This document shows positions 1-7,113 of a DNA stretch of 11,299 nucleotides, piece after piece; the first letter of the stretch is position 1, and each line of letters opens with the position of its first letter. Made by a program: the position numbers and the translations under genes. This DNA comes from CALJTV01 sp034433775 (GTDB lineage Bacteria > Chloroflexota > Dehalococcoidia > GIF9 > UBA5629), in assembly GCA_034433775.1 (NCBI GenBank), contig DAOUAI010000019.1, positions 1 through 11,299 on the forward strand. Reading direction: 5' to 3'. Under the pieces are notes generated by a model. It ran no database searches. It was not told the DNA's origin and saw only the letters and a program-made list of their open reading frames with translations.

Positions 1-40
1 GACGGCCTGTTTTAGCGTATGGCATGGAGACCGGTTGAGA

Positions 41-80
41 AGGGGTAACAGGGGTGCTCGCAAGCACCCCTGTTACCCCT
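41..80 (-). terminator. Perfect 18-bp hairpin beyond the hydrolase gene
   Basis: The arms at 41-58 and 63-80 are exact reverse complements, separated by the four-base loop CGCA. The hairpin starts 17 bases past the stop codon of the leftward hydrolase gene, the usual place for an intrinsic terminator. However, the minus-strand sequence after the stem reads TCTCAACCGG and has no T-run, and the plus-strand side also lacks one. It may therefore be a non-canonical terminator, an mRNA 3'-end stabiliser, or a palindromic repeat. The structure is certain; the function is inferred. Confidence 0.5.
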
Positions 81-97
81 AATATTGGTCTATCGCT

Positions 98-1903
98 TTA
101 CCACACGGGCAGGGCGAAATGGGTCGCCTGGGAAGCCACGATAATCCAGAGCACCGCCAGAGCGCTGGCGAAAACCCCGGTGTAGACGCGCCCCGTCCTC
201 TGGTAGAAGAAGGTGAACAGCAGGGACATGATGGTCATAATCGGGACAAACTGGAACGCGATGATGCTCCACAGCGGGACGGCAGCAGGGTCTGCGGTCA
301 TGTAGCCCAGTGTATGACCGGTCAGCAGCGGCATGTACTGCACCAGCAGCAGCACAATAAAGCCACCCACCATCAGCGCCCAGTTAATCGCCATCTCTTT
401 ACCCCGGCTTAGTTCTCCTCCTTTCAGGCGTAGCTGTCCGTGCAGAGGTACGGCGAACGCCAGAAGAATAAAGATAAACGGCACCAGATAACCGAGAAGG
501 ATCTGGAACTGGAGATGCGACATCGGCTTTACCGCAAATACCCAGAAGCGGAAATCAACGTTAAAAAGCCAGGCGGAAAACACCAGGGTCACATAGCCAG
601 CAAACACCACGGCAAAAGCCAGTAAGAAGGACTTGCCCAGCTTCCTCCAGTTAAAACCAGTTTCCCAGGAGAGACCGTAATCGCTGGCGCCGGCTTTAGC
701 CTTGCGGTTGACCGCGAAATGCCATATCAGGAACAGCACAACCGCAATAGCAGCTACCAGCAACCCCCATATCATCACCTGGGTAGTGATATTCTGGGGA
801 AATACCGCAGTTGCCGCCCATTTCCATTTGTTGAACAGGTCAGTAAACGGGAACCAGGTCAACGCCGGTACTATGGCGAAGATGATTGCAGATACCCACC
901 AGGTGGCACCGGTGGCTGATTTAGGTCTGGCTGGAGCTTCCTCCAGCTCTTTGAAGAAACCACACCGTAATAGCAACGCACCCACAGGGAAGAACAGCAG
1001 TACCATGCCGACCAGGGCAATCAGGTTGCCTATCTCCTTCCAGTACCATATCTGGTCGGTGAGCGGTAAGCGCTTGCCTCCCTGCAATGTTATCTCAAAC
1101 CAGTTGACCACATCGCCGATGGCAGCGGTTGACAGATGGGCACCCGGATGCGTGGTCGTGGGCTGATAAAGTCCCCGCGCAGTGCCATCCGCCATATTGC
1201 CATAGAATTTGTACGGTACCACGTCGCTTGTTGTGCCGAAGAACTGCTTGAGCTTATCGGAACGGACTACATCCGAGCCTTTAGGCACTCCCCACATGAG
1301 CAATGAGAACTCGTCCCACTTCGAAAAGACCACAGCAACGTTTTTGGGGAAATTGGGGGTGCCTGGTGGGCAGAACACCCCGGGAGCAGAGCCGACCAGC
1401 GCCATAGACTTATAAGATGTAGGACCCAGGGCTGCCGCCGCTGATATAATAGCCCAGCCACCCATCGAGTGCCCCTCAAGCCCGATGTTGTCCTTGTCGA
1501 CAAAGTCCAGACTGCGCAGATAGCTCAGACCGTCGATACCACCGAAGGCGTTGGCAAAGGCAGGCGGGTCGGAGTAACCATGACCGGTCTGGTCGAGCGC
1601 AAGAACCACATAACCACGCCGCGCCAGCTCAATGGCGAAGCCGTCCTGCATCTCACGACTGTTGATATAGCCGTGTATGGCAAGAATGCCCGGAGCGGGG
1701 GTTTTGGCGGTGGCAGTCTTGGGCTGATAGAGCAAAGCGCTCATAACAGTGCCACCAGTACCCACAAAACGTATATCACGCACCTTCACATCGCCGAAAT
1801 CGGTCTGTACCAGAAATGCCACCAGGTTGCCTACCAGGATCAAAAATAAGGCGACCGCCAGCATTATTATGTGGGTGCGCTTTGAATTGTTTCCGTCTGA
1901 CAT
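98..1903 (-). CDS. Membrane-anchored alpha/beta-hydrolase with C-terminal polytopic membrane domain
   Basis: This 601-aa protein has three parts. Residues about 12-33 form an N-terminal hydrophobic anchor. Residues about 40-275 are an alpha/beta-hydrolase fold: HG at 77-78 (oxyanion region), the nucleophile elbow GHSMGG at 144-149 with Ser146, a probable acid near Asp197 (KWDEF) and a probable base at His256 (PGAH). Residues about 290-600 contain roughly eight hydrophobic helices (near 290-312, 334-352, 376-397, 424-446, 465-490, 507-527, 543-567, 574-594). An intact triad suggests an active serine ester or peptide hydrolase; the substrate cannot be read from the sequence. The start is well supported: AGGAGG lies 6 nt before the ATG. 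The gene is transcribed alone, divergent from the lipoprotein gene, with a candidate promoter at 2065-2093. Whether the hydrolase domain is cytoplasmic or external is not settled; a single N-terminal anchor suggests external. Confidence 0.88.
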   Translation of the reverse strand: MSDGNNSKRTHIIMLAVALFLILVGNLVAFLVQTDFGDVKVRDIRFVGTGGTVMSALLYQPKTATAKTPAPGILAIHGYINSREMQDGFAIELARRGYVVLALDQTGHGYSDPPAFANAFGGIDGLSYLRSLDFVDKDNIGLEGHSMGGWAIISAAAALGPTSYKSMALVGSAPGVFCPPGTPNFPKNVAVVFSKWDEFSLLMWGVPKGSDVVRSDKLKQFFGTTSDVVPYKFYGNMADGTARGLYQPTTTHPGAHLSTAAIGDVVNWFEITLQGGKRLPLTDQIWYWKEIGNLIALVGMVLLFFPVGALLLRCGFFKELEEAPARPKSATGATWWVSAIIFAIVPALTWFPFTDLFNKWKWAATAVFPQNITTQVMIWGLLVAAIAVVLFLIWHFAVNRKAKAGASDYGLSWETGFNWRKLGKSFLLAFAVVFAGYVTLVFSAWLFNVDFRFWVFAVKPMSHLQFQILLGYLVPFIFILLAFAVPLHGQLRLKGGELSRGKEMAINWALMVGGFIVLLLVQYMPLLTGHTLGYMTADPAAVPLWSIIAFQFVPIMTIMSLLFTFFYQRTGRVYTGVFASALAVLWIIVASQATHFALPVW

Positions 1904-2064
1904 TTTTCTCCTCCTGACTCGAGTCTCAGTCTGTCATAAATTTGCAATGCCGCCAAAACATAGCAGGGAACAAGACCAGAAAGACCACCACTTTTCATAT
2001 CAGCACGGTTCCCACCCCCTTTTCGACACCAGAAATCAGGAGAACGCAGAAGATAATCGCAACT

Positions 2065-2093
2065 ATTATATACACACATAGGCAAAAATACAA
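2065..2093 (-). promoter_or_regulatory. Candidate promoter of the hydrolase gene
   Basis: Read on the minus strand, a perfect -10 TATAAT (2070-2065) lies 17 nt downstream of a weak -35, TTGTAT (2093-2088). The predicted transcription start is near 2058, giving a leader of about 155 nt. The -10 and spacing are good but only three of six -35 positions match, and the region is AT-rich, so a chance match is possible. Confidence 0.35.
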
Positions 2094-2173
2094 TATCGTA
2101 TAAGAATAATGGCATAGAAAGCGCGGCTGAAGGTTGGTATGGTGATGGGACTTTAGAAAGCATATCGTGTACG

Positions 2174-2192
2174 TTGACATACGTGGTATAAT
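2174..2192 (+). promoter_or_regulatory. Extended -10 promoter of the lipoprotein gene
   Basis: TGG followed by TATAAT (2184-2192) is a consensus extended -10 element of the housekeeping sigma factor and predicts transcription from about 2199. A consensus-looking TTGACA at 2174-2179 lies only 7 bases upstream, too close to act as its -35. ACGT occurs on both sides of it (2171-2174 and 2181-2184), so this segment could be a small operator overlapping the promoter; that is speculative. Confidence 0.5.
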
Positions 2193-2334
2193 TTTTGTAA
2201 CCGCATATATTTTGAGCCATTCAGGCTTGCCGTCGTTATGAATAAAAACGCTGTGGAAGGAGGTGAGTATATAGGCGAACAGTGTGGTATATATCTGGTT
2301 ACACAGTACTGTGAAAGGAGGTCTTGTGTTTGAA

Positions 2335-2979
2335 ATGAAAACGTTGTCAGTATTGCTGATGGTCATATTAATTGTATCAGGCTTGGTACTGGTAGCCTGT
2401 GAAGCACCGACCGCGATAAAGCCGCCGGTGGGACAACCAGAACAGCCAGCAGCTCCGCCTTCGCAAACGCAACAACCGACCACTCCACCACCGCAGCAGA
2501 CTCAGCCGACAACACCGCCGGCGAAACAATTGTCGTATGAAGCCAAGACCTATACCAATGACAAGTACGGTTTCTCTGTACAGTACCCGAAGGACTGGGT
2601 ACCCCGCAATGAACTCGTAAACGAGATAGTGGTTGCCGCTTTCGGCGTGAGTGCAGCCATTCCTGGAATGAGTATCAGCGTCGCCGATGCGAATGCGCCG
2701 CTGAACGCCGACTGGATTGTCGCCCAGACTAACAGTCTGCCCGATACAAGCAAAGGCAAGGTCATTTCGTTCGAGCCTACTACCCTGTCTGACGGAACAT
2801 CGGCTTTCAAATATGTACTGACATATAACTATCAGGCGTTCGAGATCAAGTCCTTTGGCGTAGCCGCGGACAAAGATGGCAAACGCATTCGGGCATGGGT
2901 GTGGACCATTGACGCCTTTTCCCCGTACAACGAAGCCCTGTTCTCGGAGATAGCACATACCCTGAGTTTTAAGAAGTAG
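2335..2979 (+). CDS. Lipoprotein with PsbP/Mog1-like domain
   Basis: The predicted product has 214 aa. Residues 1-21 are a lipoprotein signal peptide with a lipobox ending L-V-A-Cys22. Residues about 23-64 form a Pro/Gln/Thr-rich low-complexity linker typical of tethers for extracytoplasmic domains. Residues about 68-214 carry the motif YGFSVQYPKDW (78-88), characteristic of the PsbP/Mog1/DcrB-like fold found in many bacterial lipoproteins of unknown role. The protein should sit on the outer face of the cytoplasmic membrane. The start is uncertain: AGGAGG (2316-2321) lies 13 nt before this ATG and only 4 nt before an in-frame GTG at 2326 (217 aa); the signal peptide fits either. A still longer form from GTG 2284 has no ribosome site and would bury the signal peptide. 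Transcription is probably monocistronic. Molecular function is unknown. Confidence 0.85.
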   Translation: MKTLSVLLMVILIVSGLVLVACEAPTAIKPPVGQPEQPAAPPSQTQQPTTPPPQQTQPTTPPAKQLSYEAKTYTNDKYGFSVQYPKDWVPRNELVNEIVVAAFGVSAAIPGMSISVADANAPLNADWIVAQTNSLPDTSKGKVISFEPTTLSDGTSAFKYVLTYNYQAFEIKSFGVAADKDGKRIRAWVWTIDAFSPYNEALFSEIAHTLSFKK

Positions 2980-3061
2980 GCACCACACTGCCACCATAAA
3001 AATAGTCTGCGACCTGAATTTGCCAGACCTCTGTCATCGTGCCGGCTGATGGACAAAGCAC

Positions 3062-3280
3062 GATGGGGAGAGGAAAATGTCCTCTCTCCCCCTTTGGAGA
3101 GAGAGTCGGAGTTAGAGTGAGAGGGTTCTTCACCCTCACCTTAGTCCTCTCCCGTCGAGGGAGAGGAAAGAAAAAAGAGTTCTCCGGTCGAGGGAGAAGA
3201 AAAAATGGGAAAGCTCTCCCATCAATGGGGAGGGAACAGAGTCCTCTCTCCTTGGGGGAGAGAGTTAGAGTGAGGGGGCG
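3062..3280. repeat. Cluster of short palindromic (REP/MITE-like) repeats
   Basis: Several related hairpins occur in tandem. One has arms 3082-3089/3096-3103 with tail TTAGAGTGAGAGGG (3112-3125). An inverted copy has CCCTCACCTTAG (3133-3144) and arms 3146-3153/3159-3166. There are degenerate pieces near 3182-3199 and 3216-3232. A further copy has arms 3244-3251/3257-3264 and tail TTAGAGTGAGGGGG (3265-3278). The stretches beginning at 3063 and 3225 (ATGGGGAG, then TCCTCTCTCC and tail) form an imperfect direct repeat about 162 bp apart. The same element recurs at 10061-10109, so it is a dispersed family. No transposase is nearby. Confidence 0.85.
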
Positions 3281-3315
3281 AATAGAATAATTATCCATCG
3301 TGCGAGCACATAAGT

Positions 3316-3345
3316 TTGTACTACTTTATGTCGCTGGGCTATAAT
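3316..3345 (+). promoter_or_regulatory. Candidate promoter of the rsmI operon
   Basis: TATAAT (3340-3345) lies 18 nt downstream of a weak -35, TTGTAC (3316-3321). The predicted start near 3352-3353 would leave only about 7 nt before the GTG start of rsmI. This agrees with the lack of any Shine-Dalgarno sequence there. Confidence 0.5.
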
Positions 3346-3359
3346 TATTTCTGTTAAAA

Positions 3360-4187
3360 GTGCCGTCTCTTTACATCGTAGCCACGCCGATCGGTAATCT
3401 GGAAGATATCTCTCTACGTGCTTTGCGAGTGTTAAAGGAGGTCGACTTGATCGCTGCTGAAGACACGCGCAGGACACGCTGTCTTCTCTCCGCTTACAAT
3501 ATCAAGACGCGGCTTACCAGCTATCACGAGCATAATAAAAAGGCGAAGCTGTCTTACCTGCTGGAGCAGCTCAAGGAGAAAGATATCGCCCTGGTCTCAG
3601 AAGCCGGCATGCCGGGCTTGAGCGACCCAGGCTATGAGCTTATCACGGCTGCAATCGAACGTGGCATACCTGTAGTCCCGGTACCCGGCGCTTCTGCTCT
3701 GACCACCGCCCTGGTGGTCTCCGGACTGCCGATCGACCGTTTCATCTACCTTGGCTTTTTGCCAGCCAGAGCCGGTGAAAGACGGCGTCTGCTTAAGTCC
3801 GTAGCTGACCACCCATATACCATTGTTGCTTTCGAAGCCCCCCACCGTCTCACCGCCAGCCTCAAAGACCTTGAGGAAATACTAGGGGACAGGCAATTAG
3901 CCGTCTGTCGCGAACTCACCAAGCTCCACGAGGAGGTGTTTCGGGGCAGAATAAGCGAGGCGATAGAGCACTTTGCCCAGCCCAGAGGTGAGTTCACGCT
4001 GGTCATCGCCGGCAGGAAAACAGAACAGCCAGAGCCGGGTGCCGAAATCGAGCAAAAGCTATCGGAGCTTTACCACCAAGGAGCAAGCGCCAAAGAGGCG
4101 GTATCCCAGATATCCCGCACCACAGGAATACGGAGAAAAAAGCTGTACCAGAGCTGGCTAAAAATTGCTGGAGGGACTGAACGATGA
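3360..4187 (+). CDS. rsmI: 16S rRNA (cytidine(1402)-2'-O)-methyltransferase RsmI
   Basis: RsmI uses S-adenosylmethionine to 2'-O-methylate C1402 of 16S rRNA in the ribosomal decoding centre. The 275-aa product has the usual family length and a SAM-dependent tetrapyrrole-methylase fold: VATPIGNLEDIS (7-18), EDTRRT (34-39), SEAGMPGLSDPGYEL (80-94), VPGASALTTAL (108-118), FEAPHRL (158-164) and RELTKLHEEVFRG (184-196). Its C-terminal helical segment (about 240-275) matches the helix-turn-helix-like RsmI tail. The GTG start is chosen because the product begins MPSLYIVATPIG, the normal RsmI N-terminus. There is no ribosome-binding site upstream, and a promoter -10 ends only 14 bases before the start, so the mRNA may be nearly leaderless. 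The stop overlaps the next gene's ATG (ATGA). Confidence 0.96.
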   Translation: MPSLYIVATPIGNLEDISLRALRVLKEVDLIAAEDTRRTRCLLSAYNIKTRLTSYHEHNKKAKLSYLLEQLKEKDIALVSEAGMPGLSDPGYELITAAIERGIPVVPVPGASALTTALVVSGLPIDRFIYLGFLPARAGERRRLLKSVADHPYTIVAFEAPHRLTASLKDLEEILGDRQLAVCRELTKLHEEVFRGRISEAIEHFAQPRGEFTLVIAGRKTEQPEPGAEIEQKLSELYHQGASAKEAVSQISRTTGIRRKKLYQSWLKIAGGTER

Positions 4188-4393
4188 TACGCGGCTGCAT
4201 CGTTATCGGCGAGCTTGAATGCGATGGCTGCCACCGTACCATGGAACATGGAGAGCAATACCTGGTGCTCGAAGAAGGTAAAAATTTAACACGCCTTTGC
4301 GTCCAGTGCGCTATAAAGCAGGACTACGCCAGATATGTTAAGGAAAAAAGCGAAAAATACCTCACCTTTTTCCAGTCACCACCCACTTCATGA
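4184..4393 (+). CDS. Small CxxC-CxxC protein, probable zinc ribbon
   Basis: This 69-aa protein has two cysteine pairs, Cys13/Cys16 (ECDGC) and Cys39/Cys42 (CVQC), spaced like a treble-clef or zinc-ribbon site. A Lys/Glu-rich, probably helical tail follows. It has no signal peptide or membrane segment, so it should be cytoplasmic. The ATG overlaps the rsmI stop codon (ATGA), which implies translational coupling and one transcript; metG begins 42 bases after its stop. The tight placement between an rRNA methyltransferase and a tRNA synthetase suggests a translation-related role, but this is inference from context only. The cysteines and the overlap argue for a real gene. I do not recognise the family. 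Confidence 0.8.
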   Translation: MIRGCIVIGELECDGCHRTMEHGEQYLVLEEGKNLTRLCVQCAIKQDYARYVKEKSEKYLTFFQSPPTS

Positions 4394-4399
4394 TACAAT
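4391..4399 (+). promoter_or_regulatory. Possible internal promoter before metG
   Basis: TGA followed by TACAAT forms an extended -10-like element that overlaps the stop codon of the CxxC gene. It would start transcription near 4405-4406, about 30 nt before metG. No -35 is evident. It would give metG expression independent of rsmI; the evidence is weak. Confidence 0.25.
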
Positions 4400-4435
4400 T
4401 TGACAGCAATGGACTTTAAATTCGAGAGGCGCTAA

Positions 4436-6109
4436 TTGGCGGAACATATTTTTATCGGCGTTGCCTGGCCCTATGCCAACGGTCCACTCCATCTGGGACA
4501 CATCGCCGGCGCCTATCTCCCGGCAGACATCTTCGCCCGCTATCACCGCCTGAAGGGCAGTAAGGTGCTCATGGTCTCCGGCAGCGACCAGCACGGGACG
4601 CCGATCACCCTGCGTGCCGAGCAGGAGGGGAAAAGTCCTCAAGAAATAGCGTCCCGCTACCATAAGGAGTTCCTGGAGAGCTGGGGAAAGCTCGGCATCT
4701 CCTGGGACCTGTTCACCACCACCGGCACACAGAACCATGCCCGCGTTGTCCATGATATATTCCTCACACTGCTGGACAAGGGGTATATCTATAAATCGAC
4801 CATGCCTCAGGCATACTGCCCCACATGTCGACGTTTTTTGCCTGACCGCTATGTCGAGGGCACATGCCCCTACTGTAAGTCCCCCCAAGCCCGCGGCGAC
4901 CAGTGCGACCAGTGTGGACACACATTGAACCCCTCTGACCTGCTAGATATGCGCTGTCGCCTTTGTTCCTCGACCCCTCGCTGGGAGACTTCAGAGCATT
5001 TCTTCTTCCGCCTCAGTGCTTTTGAGGACAGGCTTAAATTATGGGTTAAAACACAGACCCACTGGCGACAAAATGTGCTCAACTTTACTTTAGGCATGCT
5101 GGAGGGCGGTCTGAAGGACCGCGCCATCACGCGGGATATAGACTGGGGAGTGAGCGTGCCACAGCCGGGATTTGAGTCCAAGCGCATTTATGTCTGGTTC
5201 GAGGCGGTGATCGGTTACCTGTCAGCGAGCAAAGAATGGGCAAAGTCACAGGGAAATCCCGATGACTGGGAGGCGTTCTGGAAAGGCGATGCCAGGACAT
5301 TCTATTTCATCGGCAAAGACAACATCCCCTTCCATACGCTCATCTGGCCTGCCATGCTTATGGGCTATGGGGGTCTTAACCTGCCTTATGATGTGCCAGC
5401 CAACGAGTTCCTCACCATCGAGGGCAAGAAGCTGTCCACCAGCCGCAACTGGGCGGTGTGGGTACCCGATTATCTACAGCGGTATGACCCGGACCCCATT
5501 CGCTATCTGCTATCGGTGAACATGCCCGAGACCGGCGATACCGATTTCTCCTGGCGGGAATTCCTGCGCCGCAACAACGACGAACTGGTAGCCACATACG
5601 GCAACCTGGCACACAGGGTGCTGACTTTTATCCAGCGCAACTTTTCCGCCACCGTACCGTCGCCCGGGGAACTCGACAGCCAGAGCCAGGAGTTAATAGC
5701 TCGGGCACAGGAGACACTGAAGGAAGTTGACAGGCTATTATATGCCTGCCACTTTAAAGAAGGGGTCAAGACAGCTATGGCGTTGGCTCAAGACGCCAAC
5801 TGCTATCTGGATGATAAGTCTCCGTGGAAGTCCATCAAGCAATCAACTCAGGATGCGGCTTCAGCCATTTATATCGCGCTTGTAGTGCTGTCCGCTCTGA
5901 GAATCGTGCTCTACCCGTTTCTCCCCTTCAGTTCCGCCAGACTTCACCATCTCCTTGGCTTCGAAGGCAACATCGAAGCATCCGGGTGGAGATTGCAGAT
6001 GCCACAGACAGGAAAACAATTGCCACCGCCGGAGCCGTTGTTCCGCAAGCTCGATGATAGCATCGTCGAGGAAGAATACAGACGCTTGGGCACACCGGAG
6101 TCGGGATGA
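4436..6109 (+). CDS. metG: Methionyl-tRNA synthetase
   Basis: Class I synthetase that charges tRNA(Met), for both initiation and elongation. The 557-aa product carries the ATP-site motif HLGH (19-22) after WPYANGP. A knuckle region has four CxxC pairs (Cys128/131, 144/147, 157/160, 174/177), the two-zinc arrangement of the E. coli/archaeal MetG subgroup. KKLSTS (331-336) stands for KMSKS. An anticodon-binding helical domain follows. The protein ends without the C-terminal EMAP/Trbp111-like dimerisation domain of longer MetRSs, which is common among bacteria. The start is TTG, supported by the conserved N-terminus and a modest GAGAGG (4424-4429) 6 nt upstream. An 8-codon frame (4409-4435) ends directly before it. 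The stop overlaps the next start (ATGA). Confidence 0.97.
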   Translation: MAEHIFIGVAWPYANGPLHLGHIAGAYLPADIFARYHRLKGSKVLMVSGSDQHGTPITLRAEQEGKSPQEIASRYHKEFLESWGKLGISWDLFTTTGTQNHARVVHDIFLTLLDKGYIYKSTMPQAYCPTCRRFLPDRYVEGTCPYCKSPQARGDQCDQCGHTLNPSDLLDMRCRLCSSTPRWETSEHFFFRLSAFEDRLKLWVKTQTHWRQNVLNFTLGMLEGGLKDRAITRDIDWGVSVPQPGFESKRIYVWFEAVIGYLSASKEWAKSQGNPDDWEAFWKGDARTFYFIGKDNIPFHTLIWPAMLMGYGGLNLPYDVPANEFLTIEGKKLSTSRNWAVWVPDYLQRYDPDPIRYLLSVNMPETGDTDFSWREFLRRNNDELVATYGNLAHRVLTFIQRNFSATVPSPGELDSQSQELIARAQETLKEVDRLLYACHFKEGVKTAMALAQDANCYLDDKSPWKSIKQSTQDAASAIYIALVVLSALRIVLYPFLPFSSARLHHLLGFEGNIEASGWRLQMPQTGKQLPPPEPLFRKLDDSIVEEEYRRLGTPESG

Positions 6110-7068
6110 ATCTTGAAGATATCTACAAGCCCATCCAGGCTGACCTGGATAAAGTCGAACAAAGCCTGAAAGAGATAAGTACCACAGGGTTCCCGCTGCT
6201 TTCACAACTGCTGGCATATACCTTGCGGGATGGTGGCAAGCGGATACGCCCGGCGCTTACCCTGCTTGCCGGCAAATTCGAACGCTATGACCCCGCCCGC
6301 CTTATACTTATGGCTACCGCTATCGAGCTGTTGCACACCGCCACGCTCGTCCATGACGACATCGTGGACAAATCGTCTCTTCGCCGTGGCAAGCCCACGG
6401 TTAGCCGCACCTGGGGGGAAAACAGAGCGCTGCTCCTGGGCGATTACCTCTTCGCCAGAGCTGGCAGACTGGCTGCCAGCACCGGCAACCTCAGAGTTGT
6501 GGAACTATTTTCCGAGACGCTGATGACCATCTCTGCCGGAGAACTGAGGCAGACCGGCATAACCTTTGACCCCAAAAATGCCCGCCGGGAATACTTCGAC
6601 TGGATAAGCTCTAAAACAGCCTGCCTCTTTGCTACCGCCGCAGAATCGGGAGCAGTCCTGGCACAATCTCCAGAAAGCACCATCACCGCCCTCCGGGAGT
6701 ATGGACTCAATTTCGGTATTGCTTTCCAGATAATAGACGATGTGCTTGACTTCACAGGCGAGGAGAAAGAGCTGGGCAAGCCTGTGGGTTCCGACCTCAG
6801 CGAAGGCATCGCCACCCTGCCATCCATCCTGTTTATCGAATCGCACCCCGACGACAACATCATAGCCAGCGTGGCAGGACGAAAAGACGCTGATATTACC
6901 GCTCGAGCTATAGAAAAGGTGCGTGGCTCTGCAGCTATTGACCAGTGCTATGAGATGGCGGCAGACTTTGCCTCCCGAGCCTGTCTGGCTATTCAGCCTC
7001 TTGCCGATGGTCCGGCAAAACGGTCGCTGGTCAGTCTGGCGGAATATATACTCAAACGGCGGAAGTGA
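6106..7068 (+). CDS. Trans-polyprenyl diphosphate synthase (IspA/IspB family)
   Basis: Condenses isopentenyl diphosphate onto allylic primers to make linear prenyl diphosphates for quinones, carrier lipids or other isoprenoids. The 320-aa product has the family hallmarks: GGKRIRP (43-49), first aspartate-rich motif DDIVD (84-88), RRGKPT (93-98), second aspartate-rich motif DDVLD (211-215), and GKPVGSDLSEG (225-235). Residues four and five before the first motif are small (Thr80, Ala79), as in long-chain synthases, rather than the bulky residues of short-chain enzymes. I infer a medium to long product, but the exact chain length cannot be read. Its ATG overlaps the metG stop, so it is the last gene of the rsmI-metG run. 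Converges on ftsH across 45 bases. Confidence 0.95.
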   Translation: MNLEDIYKPIQADLDKVEQSLKEISTTGFPLLSQLLAYTLRDGGKRIRPALTLLAGKFERYDPARLILMATAIELLHTATLVHDDIVDKSSLRRGKPTVSRTWGENRALLLGDYLFARAGRLAASTGNLRVVELFSETLMTISAGELRQTGITFDPKNARREYFDWISSKTACLFATAAESGAVLAQSPESTITALREYGLNFGIAFQIIDDVLDFTGEEKELGKPVGSDLSEGIATLPSILFIESHPDDNIIASVAGRKDADITARAIEKVRGSAAIDQCYEMAADFASRACLAIQPLADGPAKRSLVSLAEYILKRRK

Positions 7069-7113
7069 AGATAGTCAGGGGTGTGTGACAGTCAAAGCAG
7101 GTTCGGTCTGGGG

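Larger units (their letters stand above)
1904..2334. other. Divergent intergenic region with long leader of the lipoprotein gene
   Basis: These 431 bases separate two divergent genes and are visibly more AT-rich than the flanking coding DNA. They hold a minus-strand promoter candidate (2065-2093), a plus-strand extended -10 promoter (2184-2192) and about 135 nt of leader before the lipoprotein start. The leader contains two near-identical 14-mers that include Shine-Dalgarno cores (2251-2264 and 2309-2322). Open frames crossing the region have no convincing start site or protein character, and I see no RNA gene. Confidence 0.6.
2980..3359. other. Gene-free region made mostly of palindromic repeats
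   Basis: This 380-base stretch has no credible gene. Open frames on both strands exist only because CTCTC/GAGAG repeats lack stop codons; their predicted products are low-complexity and unrelated to any family I recognise. The middle is the repeat cluster (3062-3280) and the right end carries the rsmI promoter. The first 80 bases after the lipoprotein gene show no strong terminator, although the repeat hairpins could limit read-through. Confidence 0.7.

Noticed and set aside
702..1166. A 154-aa plus-strand frame opposite the hydrolase gene
   Set aside because: It is antisense to coding sequence with a full triad and membrane helices; there is no ribosome site or family signal.
2174..2192. 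TTGACA plus TATAAT as a standard sigma-70 promoter
   Set aside because: The 7-bp spacing is far from 16-18 bp; only the extended -10 reading is plausible.
1867..2483. Minus-strand open frames (117 and 162 aa) in the intergenic region and the lipoprotein gene
   Set aside because: They overlap the well-supported lipoprotein or hydrolase gene or its promoters, have Cys/His-rich irregular composition and no ribosome sites.
3062..3280. CRISPR array
   Set aside because: The repeats are palindromic, in both orientations, unevenly spaced and diverged; there are no spacers of uniform length and no cas genes.
2969..3298. Open frames on both strands across the repeat cluster (109 aa minus, 83 aa plus)
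   Set aside because: They arise from stop-free CTCTC/GAGAG repeats, have low-complexity products and no ribosome sites.
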